Of a stretch of 64,000 nt of DNA, positions 39,697 through 48,623 are shown in pieces. A program made the translations under genes and the position numbers. The notes below the pieces were generated by a model. It made no database searches. It was not told where the DNA came from and worked only from the letters and a program-made list of their open reading frames with translations. Position 1 is the first letter of the stretch. Every line of letters begins with the position of its first letter. The DNA lies in the NCBI RefSeq assembly GCF_019049625.1, contig NZ_JAFMOY010000133.1, positions 310,001 through 374,000 of the forward strand, given 5' to 3'. This DNA is from Rahnella ecdela. GTDB lineage: Bacteria > Pseudomonadota > Gammaproteobacteria > Enterobacterales > Enterobacteriaceae.

Positions 39697-40629
39697 TCAA
39701 ACCACCACAACCCCCATCCTTTCCCGTGCTTCTTCGTATGTCGGCATCGATGCCGCAGCACCTGCGCGTTCCACACAGACGGACGCATAAGCGGAGGCGA
39801 ACTGTGCGGCTTCGGGAAGGGTGGCTCCGGCGGCGAGTTGTGAGGCCAGCGCGCCGTTGAAGGCGTCCCCTGCGCCTGTGGTATCAACCGGCGTGGCCGG
39901 ACAGGCATGGATAATCTGCGTTTCGCCGTTCACCGAAAGCAGCGCGCCCTGCGTACCTAAGGTGATGATCAGCGCCTGGATCCCTTTGGCGTGCAGCGCA
40001 TGGGCAGCGCGTCCGGCGGAGGGAATATCGCAGACTTCGATACCGGTAAGCAACGTGCATTCCGTGGCGTTTGGCGTCAGTAAATCCACCTGCGCCAGCA
40101 GATGGTCGGAAACCGGCTGGAACGGCGCGGGGTTGAGGATAATGTAAGTGCCGTTATCCTTCGCGATGCCGATCAGTTTTTCAATTGCGGACAGATTGTT
40201 TTCGAGCTGGGTCAGCAGGATATCGGCGGCGGCGACCGCCGGACGGCACTGTTCAACTTCTTCATCGGTGACCGTCAGGTTTGCGCCCGGATCGACCGCA
40301 ATCATGTTTTCGGCATCGGCTCCGGCGACATAAATCAGGGCATTGCCGGTCGGGCATTCGCTGGTGGAAAACAGTGTGACAGCATCGAAACCGGCGCTGT
40401 CGAGGTGGCGGCGGGCAAACATGCCGAAATCATCGCGCCCTACTTTGCCGATGTAATGCACCCGCGCACCGGCGCGCAGCGCAGCCACCGCCTGGTTCGC
40501 GCCCTTGCCGCCCGCGCCCATCATGCTGTTACGGGCAATCAGGGATTCTCCCGGTTTAGGGAAACGCGCCATGCCTGCGACGATATCGAGGTTGAAAGAA
40601 CCAAATACGCATACCTTGCCTTTGTTCAT
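39697..40629 (-). CDS. PfkB family sugar kinase, ribokinase-like
   Basis: A 310-residue PfkB kinase. It has the N-terminal substrate motif GAGGKGANQAVAALRAGA and the C-terminal ATP/catalytic motif DTTGAGDAFNGALAS. Residues fit ribokinase (FGSFNLDIV), but operon context points to another furanose or ketohexose. Its ATG overlaps the stop of the upstream ROK kinase by four bases (ATGA). It is the last gene of an eight-gene operon that already contains a ROK kinase, so two sugars or two entry points may be handled. Confidence 0.87.
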   Translation of the reverse strand: MNKGKVCVFGSFNLDIVAGMARFPKPGESLIARNSMMGAGGKGANQAVAALRAGARVHYIGKVGRDDFGMFARRHLDSAGFDAVTLFSTSECPTGNALIYVAGADAENMIAVDPGANLTVTDEEVEQCRPAVAAADILLTQLENNLSAIEKLIGIAKDNGTYIILNPAPFQPVSDHLLAQVDLLTPNATECTLLTGIEVCDIPSAGRAAHALHAKGIQALIITLGTQGALLSVNGETQIIHACPATPVDTTGAGDAFNGALASQLAAGATLPEAAQFASAYASVCVERAGAAASMPTYEEARERMGVVVV

Positions 40630-41570
40630 GCCTCTCTCCTGAAGGAAAATGTTCCGGCGGCCAGAGCGGGCTGCGTCGGAAAAACGCGCTGTGCGGCTAA
40701 ACACGCGCCCCGGCAACCGGTCTCGTCGGTGACGGCGCTGAAATGAATGGTGAGATCGTTCGCCGGATACGGACTGCGTAAATGGCTGCGTAACTGCTGT
40801 TCGAGTTCGGCCAGCGGGAAGTTTTCCATCGCCAGCACACCGCCGCCCAGCACTAAATATTCGGGATCCAGAATGTTCATTTCACTGGCGACGGTGCGCG
40901 CCAGTCGTGCCACGAATTCGGTTAAATCCACATGCCCGGCATGACGCACAAACAGGTCAGCGAACGGCGTTTGCGGCGCATGTTGCCGCGCCCAGCCGGT
41001 CAGCCAGTTGCCGGAGGTCAGCGTCTCGACGCAGCCGGTTTTGCCGCACGGACAGAGTAGCGGATTCCCCGCCAGCGGAATGTGCCCCAGCTCGCCAGCA
41101 CCGCCGTGCGCGCCGTGGTAAAAATCCCCGTTGATCCACAAACTGTTGCCAAGGCCGGTGCCGAGATACAACCCGACAGCGACATCCGGCAGCGCACTGT
41201 GCTGTGTTAAATCCCACCACATCAGATGGTTAACGTCTTTGTCCATCGCCACCGGCAGTTGTAACCGCGCTGAAAGAAGCGCCGCCACCGGCTGGTTATC
41301 CAGCGCGGAGATAAACGGCAGCGATAACACGGTTTGCCGGTCGCGGGACAATACGCCCGGCAGACCGAGCATCACCTGCGCCACCTGATGATGCGGATCC
41401 TGCTCCTGCAAATACGCCGTGATCAGGTTTTCCAGCCCCTGTATCGGGTCATTCTGCCCCGCCCAGCTTTGGGTCGGGGTTTTGTGGTAGCCGCGAAAAT
41501 TTTGCTGGCTGTCCATCAGCATTAAACGGGTATTGGTGCCCCCGACATCGACTCCAAGAAAGTGCGGCAT
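40626..41570 (-). CDS. alsK: ROK family kinase, D-allose kinase-like
   Basis: A 314-residue ROK sugar kinase. It shows the N-terminal phosphate motif GVDVGGTNTRLML, the GELGHIPLAG segment and the zinc cluster CPCGKTGCVET. It resembles E. coli AlsK (309), including the LGTG and GELGHIPL regions, and sits next to alsE. D-allose kinase is therefore the best guess, not proven. It follows alsE by 15 bp. Confidence 0.78.
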   Translation of the reverse strand: MPHFLGVDVGGTNTRLMLMDSQQNFRGYHKTPTQSWAGQNDPIQGLENLITAYLQEQDPHHQVAQVMLGLPGVLSRDRQTVLSLPFISALDNQPVAALLSARLQLPVAMDKDVNHLMWWDLTQHSALPDVAVGLYLGTGLGNSLWINGDFYHGAHGGAGELGHIPLAGNPLLCPCGKTGCVETLTSGNWLTGWARQHAPQTPFADLFVRHAGHVDLTEFVARLARTVASEMNILDPEYLVLGGGVLAMENFPLAELEQQLRSHLRSPYPANDLTIHFSAVTDETGCRGACLAAQRVFPTQPALAAGTFSFRREA

Positions 41571-41585
41571 ACGGCTCTCCTGCCC

Positions 41586-42266
41586 TCAGGCTGCGTGACG
41601 CGCCTGACGCATCTGATCGAGCATTTTGTCCCAGGCAACATCCAGATCGTTGTCCAGCGTGAACAGGCCGGAACTGCCGACGATCAGCACTTCCGCGCCT
41701 GCACCCATCAGATCCTGATAGGTACGCAGGTTGCAGGATCCGTCGATTTCGATCAGATAGCGGTAACCTTTTTGCTGTTTGAGATCCCGCAGTTGCGCGA
41801 TTTTCCCGAGCATTTCAGGGATGAACGGCTGACCGGCATAGCCCGGATCGACAGTCATTACGGTGATTTTATCCAGCAGGTGAATGTAGTGCTGGATGTA
41901 CTCCACCGGCGTTGCAGGGTTGAGCACCACGCCGACTTTTTTACCCAGCGAGCGGATCTGGTTGATGATGCGGAACGCGTCACGGTTGATGGTTTCGGCG
42001 TGCGGGCAAATAAAATCGGCACCGGCAAGGGCTATCGGCTCGATAAAGTCAGCCGGGTTTTCCACCATCATATGCACGTCCAGAACCAGCGGCGTATGCG
42101 GGCGGATCTGTTCGATAAAGAATGGGGACAGCGTGATGTTTTTGACGTAATGGCCGTCCATGATGTCGATGTGCAGCATGTCGGCGCGGCGGTTCAGCAC
42201 CTCGAGTTGCTGTTTAATGTCGATCAGGCTCATGCACATCAGCGACGGAGAAATTTTGTATTCCAT
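41586..42266 (-). CDS. alsE: D-allulose-6-phosphate 3-epimerase
   Basis: TIM-barrel ribulose-phosphate-epimerase-like enzyme that converts allulose 6-phosphate to fructose 6-phosphate. The 226-residue product has the metal and catalytic blocks ISPSLMCM, HIDIMDGHYV, VDPGYAGQPFIPEM and EIDGSC. It reads as close to E. coli AlsE as to any family member (shared KITVMTVDPG and GQPFIPEML). Lies in the operon between a permease and alsK. Confidence 0.87.
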   Translation of the reverse strand: MEYKISPSLMCMSLIDIKQQLEVLNRRADMLHIDIMDGHYVKNITLSPFFIEQIRPHTPLVLDVHMMVENPADFIEPIALAGADFICPHAETINRDAFRIINQIRSLGKKVGVVLNPATPVEYIQHYIHLLDKITVMTVDPGYAGQPFIPEMLGKIAQLRDLKQQKGYRYLIEIDGSCNLRTYQDLMGAGAEVLIVGSSGLFTLDNDLDVAWDKMLDQMRQARHAA

Positions 42267-42303
42267 GATGTTTTCCTAAGTCAGAGGCAATTTTAAAAGG
42301 TGT

Positions 42304-43389
42304 TTAAGGTTGAGCCGCCCGCGCTTTGGCAGCGCTCATTCGCCCCGCCCTTTTTTGCAGATAACGGCTGCGGAAAAATTTCAGCGCCAGCACCACAATC
42401 AGTACCGCGCCCCACATCGCCAGACTGAAATGCGGGCTGACGTTCATCAGATTCAGGCCGGTGGAAATCACCTGCAGGACAATCAGCGAGAGCACGACGC
42501 CGGCGACTTTGCCGAAGCCGCCGTTGGGATCCGTGCCGCCGAGAATAATGGCCAGCACCGTCAGCAGCAGATACGAATCGCCGTAGCCCATGCGCGCCGA
42601 GTTGAAGCGCGCCATCATAATCAGCCCGGCAATCACGCATAACATGCTGGAAATCACGTAGATGGCCATCAGCACGCGGTGGGTATTTACGCCGCTGAAA
42701 TGGGTGGCGTTGATGTTGCTGCCGCTCATGTAGATGTATTTGCCGAGGCGGGTGCGTTCTAAAAACACGGCAATCAGCGCCGCAGTCAGCAGGAAGATAA
42801 TCAGCGGAACCGGCACGCCGACCAAAGTTTCAGCGCCGATAAAGCGCACGATATCCGGCATTCCGCTTAACGCCGCACCGCGTGACAGGTAGATGCCGAC
42901 GCCATTCACCATGGTCATAGTCGCCAGTGTCACCAGAATCGGATGCGCGCCGACATACGCCACCAGCGCACCGGTCAGCATGCCAATCACCAGCGCCAGA
43001 ATCATTGCGCCAACCAGCGCCAGCGTCAGCCACACCGCCTGCATTGCCATGCTGGCATCCGGCGGCAGCCAGGTCAGAAACACCCACGCCATCAGTAAAC
43101 TGGTCAGGTTAGCAGTGGCGATAATGCACAGATTCAGGCCGCCGCTGAGGATCGGGATAAACATCGCCAGCGTCAGTAAACCGAGTTCCGGCAGCTGGAA
43201 GGCAACGCTCATAAAGGTGGCGTCACTGAAGAACCGCCCCGGCATCGCCAGGCTGAAACCGATGATCACCACCAGCAATAACAGTGATAATCCCAGTGTC
43301 GTATTGTCTATTTTCAGGTTGCCGATTTTCAGGCGAGGCCGCGCATCGGGCTTCGCTTTAAGACTCACATTTCTGCTTTTTGCGAACAT
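42304..43389 (-). CDS. Sugar ABC transporter permease (RbsC family)
   Basis: A 361-residue inner-membrane permease of the carbohydrate uptake 2 family, with about ten hydrophobic segments and the signature EAA-like loop LGGTDPNGGFGKVAG. N-terminal ~25 residues are polar and basic. The second of two non-identical permeases in this operon, 11 bp after the first. The LsrC/LsrD and YtfT/YjfF systems also use two. Partner ATPase and binding protein are encoded upstream. Confidence 0.88.
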   Translation of the reverse strand: MFAKSRNVSLKAKPDARPRLKIGNLKIDNTTLGLSLLLLVVIIGFSLAMPGRFFSDATFMSVAFQLPELGLLTLAMFIPILSGGLNLCIIATANLTSLLMAWVFLTWLPPDASMAMQAVWLTLALVGAMILALVIGMLTGALVAYVGAHPILVTLATMTMVNGVGIYLSRGAALSGMPDIVRFIGAETLVGVPVPLIIFLLTAALIAVFLERTRLGKYIYMSGSNINATHFSGVNTHRVLMAIYVISSMLCVIAGLIMMARFNSARMGYGDSYLLLTVLAIILGGTDPNGGFGKVAGVVLSLIVLQVISTGLNLMNVSPHFSLAMWGAVLIVVLALKFFRSRYLQKRAGRMSAAKARAAQP

Positions 43390-43400
43390 AGCGGTTTTCC

Positions 43401-44390
43401 TCAGGCGAAGCCGACTTCGGTTTCTTTGCGTTTCTTATAATGGGTGACGGTGATGGCCGCGACGATCACCACGCCGATGACAATATTCATGAAGTAGCTG
43501 GAAACGCCGATCAGGTTGAGGCCGTTTTTCAGCACACCAATCAGGAACACGCCCATCAGTGTACCGACCACACTGCCTTTGCCGCCGTTGAGGCTGGCTC
43601 CACCGAGGACGGCTGCGGCCAGTACATCCAGCTCGCCGCCGACCAGCGCATTCGGCACCACTTCACCGACGCGATACACCTGTACCAGCCCGCCAATCGC
43701 CGCCATTGCGCCGAGATATCCGTAAGCAAACAGATGCAGTAATCCGACGCGTATACCGATACGGCGCGCGGATTCCTGATCACCGCCGACGGCAAACAGC
43801 TGGCGTCCGAGATGGGTTTTGTTGAGCAGGATCCAGCTCAGTCCGGCGACCGCCAGCATCACGACTACCGGCAAACCAATCTGATAATGTTGCTCACCTG
43901 CGCTGAACGGCAGCACGCGGATTGGCGTGGTCAGCCAGTCCGGCAGGTCGTACAAACTGGTGCCGTTGGTCAGCCACATCAGCATGCCGAACAGCAGCGA
44001 CTGCATACTGATGGTGACGATGATCGACACAATGCGCAGGCAGTAGATCAGAATGGCGTTGATCATCCCGAGCACGGTACCGATGGCGACCGCCAGTAAA
44101 ATGCTGCCGGTCGGGCTGCTCAGGCCATAGTGGATCGCCAGCGTGGCGATGATGTACTGCACGACAGACGCCACGGCGGCGAACGAAATATCGATACCGC
44201 CGGTGACCAGCACCACAAACAGGCCGAGAGCGAAAATGCCGCTGACGGCGTAGCTTTCGGTCAGATCCAGCAGGTTCTGCAAGGTCAGAAACTGGTTGGT
44301 GAGTAAGGAAAAAGTGACGATAACCACCAGCAATACCCAGGCTAAATAGCCTTCGTTGCTGGACGGGCGTAACCGGCTGAGCTTAAGCAT
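43401..44390 (-). CDS. Sugar ABC transporter permease (RbsC family)
   Basis: A 329-residue permease, start MLKLSRLRPSSNEGYLAW at 44390, overlapping the ATPase gene end by 8 bp; an ATG 54 bp earlier lies inside the ATPase gene and is not used. About nine hydrophobic segments and the family loop LGGASLNGGKGSVVGTLMG are visible, plus the VVLVTGGIDIS segment typical of ribose-type permeases. Forms, with the other permease, the membrane channel of this transporter. Confidence 0.88.
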   Translation of the reverse strand: MLKLSRLRPSSNEGYLAWVLLVVIVTFSLLTNQFLTLQNLLDLTESYAVSGIFALGLFVVLVTGGIDISFAAVASVVQYIIATLAIHYGLSSPTGSILLAVAIGTVLGMINAILIYCLRIVSIIVTISMQSLLFGMLMWLTNGTSLYDLPDWLTTPIRVLPFSAGEQHYQIGLPVVVMLAVAGLSWILLNKTHLGRQLFAVGGDQESARRIGIRVGLLHLFAYGYLGAMAAIGGLVQVYRVGEVVPNALVGGELDVLAAAVLGGASLNGGKGSVVGTLMGVFLIGVLKNGLNLIGVSSYFMNIVIGVVIVAAITVTHYKKRKETEVGFA

Positions 44391-45915
44391 TGACCGCCTC
44401 CGCAAGTTGTTGCTGGGTGATCGCGCCCGGCAGATATTCGCCAACCACCGTGCCTTCGCTGAAATGCAGCACGCGGTCGCAGTTGAAATAGACTTCCGGC
44501 ACTTCGTCGGAAATCAGCAGAATAGAAATCCCCTCTTCCGCCAGCTGATGGATCAGCTGATAAATACTGGCTTTTGCGCCGACATCGACGCCGACCGTTG
44601 GCGAATCGAGGATCAGGATTTTCGGCTGCGTCAGTACCCATTTCGCGAGCACGATCTTTTGCTGATTGCCACCGGAAAGCGTGGAGATCGCCTGTTCGGG
44701 ACTGGCAACTTTGACGCCGAGTTTTTCGATCCACTGCTGGATAATCTTGTTTTTGCGGTATTCGTCGATCAGATGAAAACGGCTGCGCAGCTGATCCATG
44801 ATCGCCAGCACGGTGTTATCACCGACCGATTGTTGCTGGATAAGACCCAGCGTCAGGCGATCTTCCGAGACGTAACCGACGCCGGATTTGATCGCGTCTT
44901 CATGACTGCGAAAACGCACCGGTTTGCTGTCGAGGTAGATTTTGCCGCTGTCCGGTTTGGTCATGCCAAACAGGCTGAGCGCCAGCTCGGTGCGACCGCT
45001 GCCAAGCAGCCCGCATAAACCGAGCACTTCTCCGGCGTGCAGTTTGAAGCTGACGTCGTGATACTGGCCTGCGCGGCTGAGTTTGTCGGTTTCCAGCATG
45101 ATGCGTTCGTCATTCATGTTGGCGGCTTTCAGGCGGTAATCGAGTTTCAGGCCAGTCATCAGCTCGGTCAGGCGTTCACTGCTGACTTCAGATGCCGGGA
45201 AGGTGCCGACTTTTTTACCGTCACGGATAACCGTCACGCTGTCGGAAATCTCCAGCACTTCATCGAGACGATGGCTGACGAACACCACGCTGATGCCTTT
45301 GCTTTTCAGATAATGCACGGTGCGCAGCAGCTGATTCACTTCGGTGCGGGTCAGCGAGGCAGTCGGCTCATCCATAATGACTAAGCGCGCATCGGCCACC
45401 AGCGCACGGCAAATCGCCACCTGCTGACGCTGGGCTATCGGCAGCGTGGACACTTTGCTGTCGAGATCCAGCGTGTAATTCAGTTCTGTCAGAATGCGCT
45501 GCGCGGTTTCCCGCAGACGGGACGGACGGTACCAGCCCATCAGCCCTTGCAAGTTGTGGTCGAAGGCAATGTTCTCGAACACGCTGAGGTTCGGGAACAG
45601 CGACAGGTCCTGATAAATCACCTGCACGCCAAACTGCCGCGCCTGATCCGGTGACAATTTGCTGAAACTCTGGCTGCCGCCGGACGGCGAACTGAGCGTG
45701 ATCTGGCAACCGTTATCCGGCTGATAAACCCCCGAGATCACTTTGATCAACGTACTTTTCCCGCAGCCGTTGGTGCCCGCCAGGCAGTGAACTTCGCCCT
45801 GCATCAGCCGCAGGGAAATGTCGTTGAGCGCACGCTGTCCGCCAAACGTCACTGACAGGTTTTGCACATCGATCAGCGGCGCGTTGTCTGTTTGAATGAT
45901 CTCGGAGATTGCCAT
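44383..45915 (-). CDS. Sugar ABC transporter ATP-binding protein
   Basis: A 510-residue double-ABC protein of the ribose/allose/AI-2 type. First domain: Walker A GTNGCGKST, signature region LPIAQRQQVAICRALV (degenerate signature, as in RbsA), Walker B LVIMDEPTAS. Second domain: degenerate Walker A LLGSGRTE, signature LSGGNQQKIVLAKW, Walker B ILILDSPTVGVDVG. The asymmetric motifs match the family. It follows the binding-protein gene by two bases. Confidence 0.92.
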   Translation of the reverse strand: MAISEIIQTDNAPLIDVQNLSVTFGGQRALNDISLRLMQGEVHCLAGTNGCGKSTLIKVISGVYQPDNGCQITLSSPSGGSQSFSKLSPDQARQFGVQVIYQDLSLFPNLSVFENIAFDHNLQGLMGWYRPSRLRETAQRILTELNYTLDLDSKVSTLPIAQRQQVAICRALVADARLVIMDEPTASLTRTEVNQLLRTVHYLKSKGISVVFVSHRLDEVLEISDSVTVIRDGKKVGTFPASEVSSERLTELMTGLKLDYRLKAANMNDERIMLETDKLSRAGQYHDVSFKLHAGEVLGLCGLLGSGRTELALSLFGMTKPDSGKIYLDSKPVRFRSHEDAIKSGVGYVSEDRLTLGLIQQQSVGDNTVLAIMDQLRSRFHLIDEYRKNKIIQQWIEKLGVKVASPEQAISTLSGGNQQKIVLAKWVLTQPKILILDSPTVGVDVGAKASIYQLIHQLAEEGISILLISDEVPEVYFNCDRVLHFSEGTVVGEYLPGAITQQQLAEAVNA

Positions 45916-45917
45916 GA

Positions 45918-46904
45918 TTACAGCCCCATTTTGACCAGTTTCGGCAGGTTGGCTTTATCCAGGCTTTCGGTTTCATTGCCCAGAATGGTGCGCGTTGCCT
46001 CGTCGACTTTCACTTTGCCCATGCCTTCAATGGTCATGCCGTCAGTGATTTTCTCGCCTTTTTCCAGCTTCTCGGCGATGCGCACAAAGACTTCACCGGC
46101 GACCATCGGATTCCAGATAAAGCCGCCTTTGATCGCACCGGCTTTCACCAGACTTGCGCCCTGACCCGGACTGAATGGCCCGAACACGCAGATGTCGTCA
46201 GTTTTGCCACGGTTAAGCACCGCGCGGCCTGCGCCAATCGGGCCCTGAGAACCGATCGCCAGAATGCCTTTCAGGTTGGCGTCTTTGGACATCAGGTCGT
46301 TGGTGGTACGGATGCTGTCATCGAGTGATTCACCCACGCCAAATTTGTCGCCGACCAGATGCATATTCGGATAGTGTTCTTTCTGATAATTGATGGCGGC
46401 ATCGGCCCATTTCTGATGCAAAGGTACGGTCAGACTGCCGACGTATACCGCGTAATCGCCCTTCTCTTTCATGCACTGCGCCAGCGCGACCATGTGATTA
46501 ATACCGTGCTGCGTGGCATCGACCATTTCAAAATCCCAGTCGGCATATTTCTGATCTGGCGATTCATGCACGATGACTTTGATCCCGGCATCGTGAGCGC
46601 GTTTGAGTACCGGCTCCAGCACGCGGGCGTCGTTTGGCACCACGCCGATCACATCCACTTTCTGAGCGATCAGATCTTCAATCGCACGCACCTGCAACGC
46701 CGGATCCGCGCTGGTCGGCCCGACCTGCCACGCGTCGATCCCGCGTTTGGCCGCTTCGCTTTTAATCCCGGCTTCCATCGCATTGAACCAGGCGTTACCG
46801 CCCACTTTCACGACCACGCCCATGCGGATTTTGTCGGCGGCGTGCGCAGACAGGGACAACATGGCTGTGGCGAACAGGCAGGCAAGAACGGATTTCTTGA
46901 TCAT
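45918..46904 (-). CDS. Periplasmic sugar-binding protein
   Basis: A 328-residue type 1 binding protein with a signal peptide ending in AHA near residue 22. It starts DKIRMGVVVKVGGNAWFNAMEAGIK-like, the pattern of LsrB/RhaS-type proteins, and carries ALQVRAIEDLIAQKVDVIGVVPND. The ligand is not predictable; neighbours suggest allose, allulose or a related rare hexose. It is the second gene of the operon, 18 bp after the DeoR regulator gene. Confidence 0.88.
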   Translation of the reverse strand: MIKKSVLACLFATAMLSLSAHAADKIRMGVVVKVGGNAWFNAMEAGIKSEAAKRGIDAWQVGPTSADPALQVRAIEDLIAQKVDVIGVVPNDARVLEPVLKRAHDAGIKVIVHESPDQKYADWDFEMVDATQHGINHMVALAQCMKEKGDYAVYVGSLTVPLHQKWADAAINYQKEHYPNMHLVGDKFGVGESLDDSIRTTNDLMSKDANLKGILAIGSQGPIGAGRAVLNRGKTDDICVFGPFSPGQGASLVKAGAIKGGFIWNPMVAGEVFVRIAEKLEKGEKITDGMTIEGMGKVKVDEATRTILGNETESLDKANLPKLVKMGL

Positions 46905-46922
46905 GTTTACTCTCCTGGTAGG

Positions 46923-47780
46923 TCAGTTATTTGCCGCAGCTAACGGGCCGTTGCGACTGTTTTTAGTTTTTTTCTGTAGGGGTGGCGGAGAAACTTCAAT
47001 CACGTTAACGTTGCTCCAGGCCAGTTCCTGGCGGAATTCTTCATCCTCCAGATGGTCTGTTATCAGTGTGTCGATTTCCCGGTAGTGGCAGATCCGCGCA
47101 AAAGAGCGGCGGCCGAATTTGCTGGAGTCAGCCAGCAAAATTTTGTGCTCGGAGGAAAGCAGCATTTGCTGTTTCAGCCGCGCATGATGCTCGTTACTTT
47201 CCCGGATACCGCCTTCGTGGCTGATACCGTGGCAGGAGAAAAACAGTTTGTTGATGACGAATTCTTTCAGCATTTGTTCGGCCAGCACGCCGACAAAATC
47301 TTCGTATTTTGCCGAGTACTCACCGCCCAGCCCGATCACCCGCACGTTGGCTTTCACCGCCAGCGTCTGAATGATGTGTACCGAGTTGGTCAGCACCACC
47401 AGCTGGATATCGGGCAACTGGCGCGCCAGAAACCAGCTGCTGGAACTGCTGTCGAGCAGCAAACAATCGCCGGGGTTGATCAGCTGCAATGCCCGTTTGG
47501 CGATGCGCGTTTTGCTGTCCGGCGACTGATTACTGCGATCCCGAAAGGATTCACCCTGTTCAATCTGCGACGGCACGTAGGTTTTTTCCGCCGCCGAATG
47601 CTCCATAAACACCGCGCCGCCGTGGCTGCGTAGCAACACGCCGCGCTTTTCCAGCAGCGCCAGATCCCGCCGCGCCGTTTCCAGCGAGATGCGGCATAAC
47701 TGCGCCACTTCCTGCACCAGAATGCGTCCGCGCTGGCTGAGAATTTCGGTGATATAACGATGTCGCTCTACTGGCAGCAT
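46923..47780 (-). CDS. DeoR family transcriptional regulator
   Basis: A 285-residue DeoR repressor. The start at 47780 (MLPVERHRYITEILSQRGR) follows AGAGGA; an ATG 120 bp upstream adds an unrelated basic stretch. The winged helix runs through ISLETARRDLALLEKRGVLLRSHGGA and the sensor domain has LLLDSSSSSWFLARQL. It is the first gene of the rare-sugar operon, so it probably represses its own operon and responds to a sugar phosphate. E. coli als uses an RpiR-type regulator instead. Confidence 0.9.
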   Translation of the reverse strand: MLPVERHRYITEILSQRGRILVQEVAQLCRISLETARRDLALLEKRGVLLRSHGGAVFMEHSAAEKTYVPSQIEQGESFRDRSNQSPDSKTRIAKRALQLINPGDCLLLDSSSSSWFLARQLPDIQLVVLTNSVHIIQTLAVKANVRVIGLGGEYSAKYEDFVGVLAEQMLKEFVINKLFFSCHGISHEGGIRESNEHHARLKQQMLLSSEHKILLADSSKFGRRSFARICHYREIDTLITDHLEDEEFRQELAWSNVNVIEVSPPPLQKKTKNSRNGPLAAANN

Positions 47781-47885
47781 GTGGTGATTCCTCTTTCCCG
47801 ATGTCAAATAGGATACGCAGCCGGATGTTTGCGGAATGCGCAGTGCCTCAAAGGCGACTGTGCGCATTTTTTGCGACAATCGTCC

Positions 47886-47901
47886 TGTGATAGTTGTCAC
47901 G
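47886..47901. promoter_or_regulatory. CRP-type site in the divergent spacer
   Basis: TGTGA-TAGTTG-TCACG matches the CRP consensus TGTGA-N6-TCACA at nine of ten positions. It lies 106 bp upstream of the DeoR-type gene and can serve the leftward and perhaps the rightward operon. Catabolite control is expected for sugar operons. Confidence 0.7.
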
Positions 47902-47996
47902 AAAAGCTGAGAAAAGATGAAATGTTAAAGTTTGGATCTGTGGCGTGAACGGCATTAAATCGTCATTTGCATTGCAACAAGACAGCAACAGATTTG

Positions 47997-48064
47997 CAAA
48001 CGGTCACAATTCCTCGCGCCTTCCGCTGACCGTTAATGACCGTTTGCGTGGGATTGACCGTTTG
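47997..48064. repeat. Cluster of four TGACCGTT(T) operator-like repeats
   Basis: Direct copies TGACCGTT at 48027-48034 and TGACCGTTTG at 48037-48046 and 48055-48064, plus one inverted copy CAAACGGTCA at 47997-48006. Start spacings of 10 and 18 bp place the direct copies on nearly one helix face. They lie between the rare-sugar and PTS operons. A regulator, possibly the DeoR protein encoded at 46923-47780, probably binds here. Confidence 0.65.
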
Positions 48065-48554
48065 AAGAAAGCGAACAGGGTTTGTGCAGAACATCACAGC
48101 GCTTATTTTCCGATTCCTGTTTACTACAGGTTCACTTTTTGCGGAGCGCTTATGTTTTTATCTTCCGGTATAAAACGCCTGTTACTGATTCTGCTGACAC
48201 CAGTCTGCGGAATAAAAGCGTTTATATTGGGATGCTGCTGTTTTAACTCCGTCGATAATCTGAGTGCAACCACAGAAGAAAGCACCCAAATTAATTCAGC
48301 CGATTTCAGCGACCAGTGGAAACAGCTCTGGTGCTGCGCAGGAAATTCTCTGTTTAAGGAAGTCAAAAAGCCGCCGTTTATTTCCCATGCGGATCCTAAG
48401 GCTATTTCAGTCAGCGTCCGGCTGGTGGTTCAGTTACGCCAGCTTCTGGCGTTCTGTAATTTATCGCATTTAGTCAGCCAGTTACGTTGCTGTCATCGTC
48501 TGAGTGGCGCTCCGGCCACCGAGTCTGATTTTATTTCTGTTGTTTTCCGTAAAG
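48065..48554. other. Leader region before the PTS genes
   Basis: About 490 bp with no recognised protein gene. A continuous rightward frame runs through it (from about 47945 to 48694), including an ATG at 48151 with GGAG eight bases upstream, and it passes through the terminator at 48555 into the IIB gene in another frame. Its residues look non-protein-like (many Cys, Arg and Ser). A weak hairpin CCTGT/ACAGG (48116-48130) is followed by Ts. This may be an mRNA leader or a small RNA gene. Confidence 0.35.
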
Positions 48555-48588
48555 GCACAACGCGCAATTTCGCCGTTGTGCTTTTTTT
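48555..48588 (+). terminator. Intrinsic terminator 36 bp before the PTS IIB gene
   Basis: GCACAACG (48555-48562) pairs with CGTTGTGC (48574-48581), followed directly by seven Ts. A strong Rho-independent terminator placed just ahead of the IIB start codon (48624). Either it ends an upstream transcript, or it acts as an attenuator that must be relieved for PTS expression. Confidence 0.85.
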
Positions 48589-48623
48589 ATGTCTGAAATC
48601 ACGCCAAACCCGAGGTATTCATT

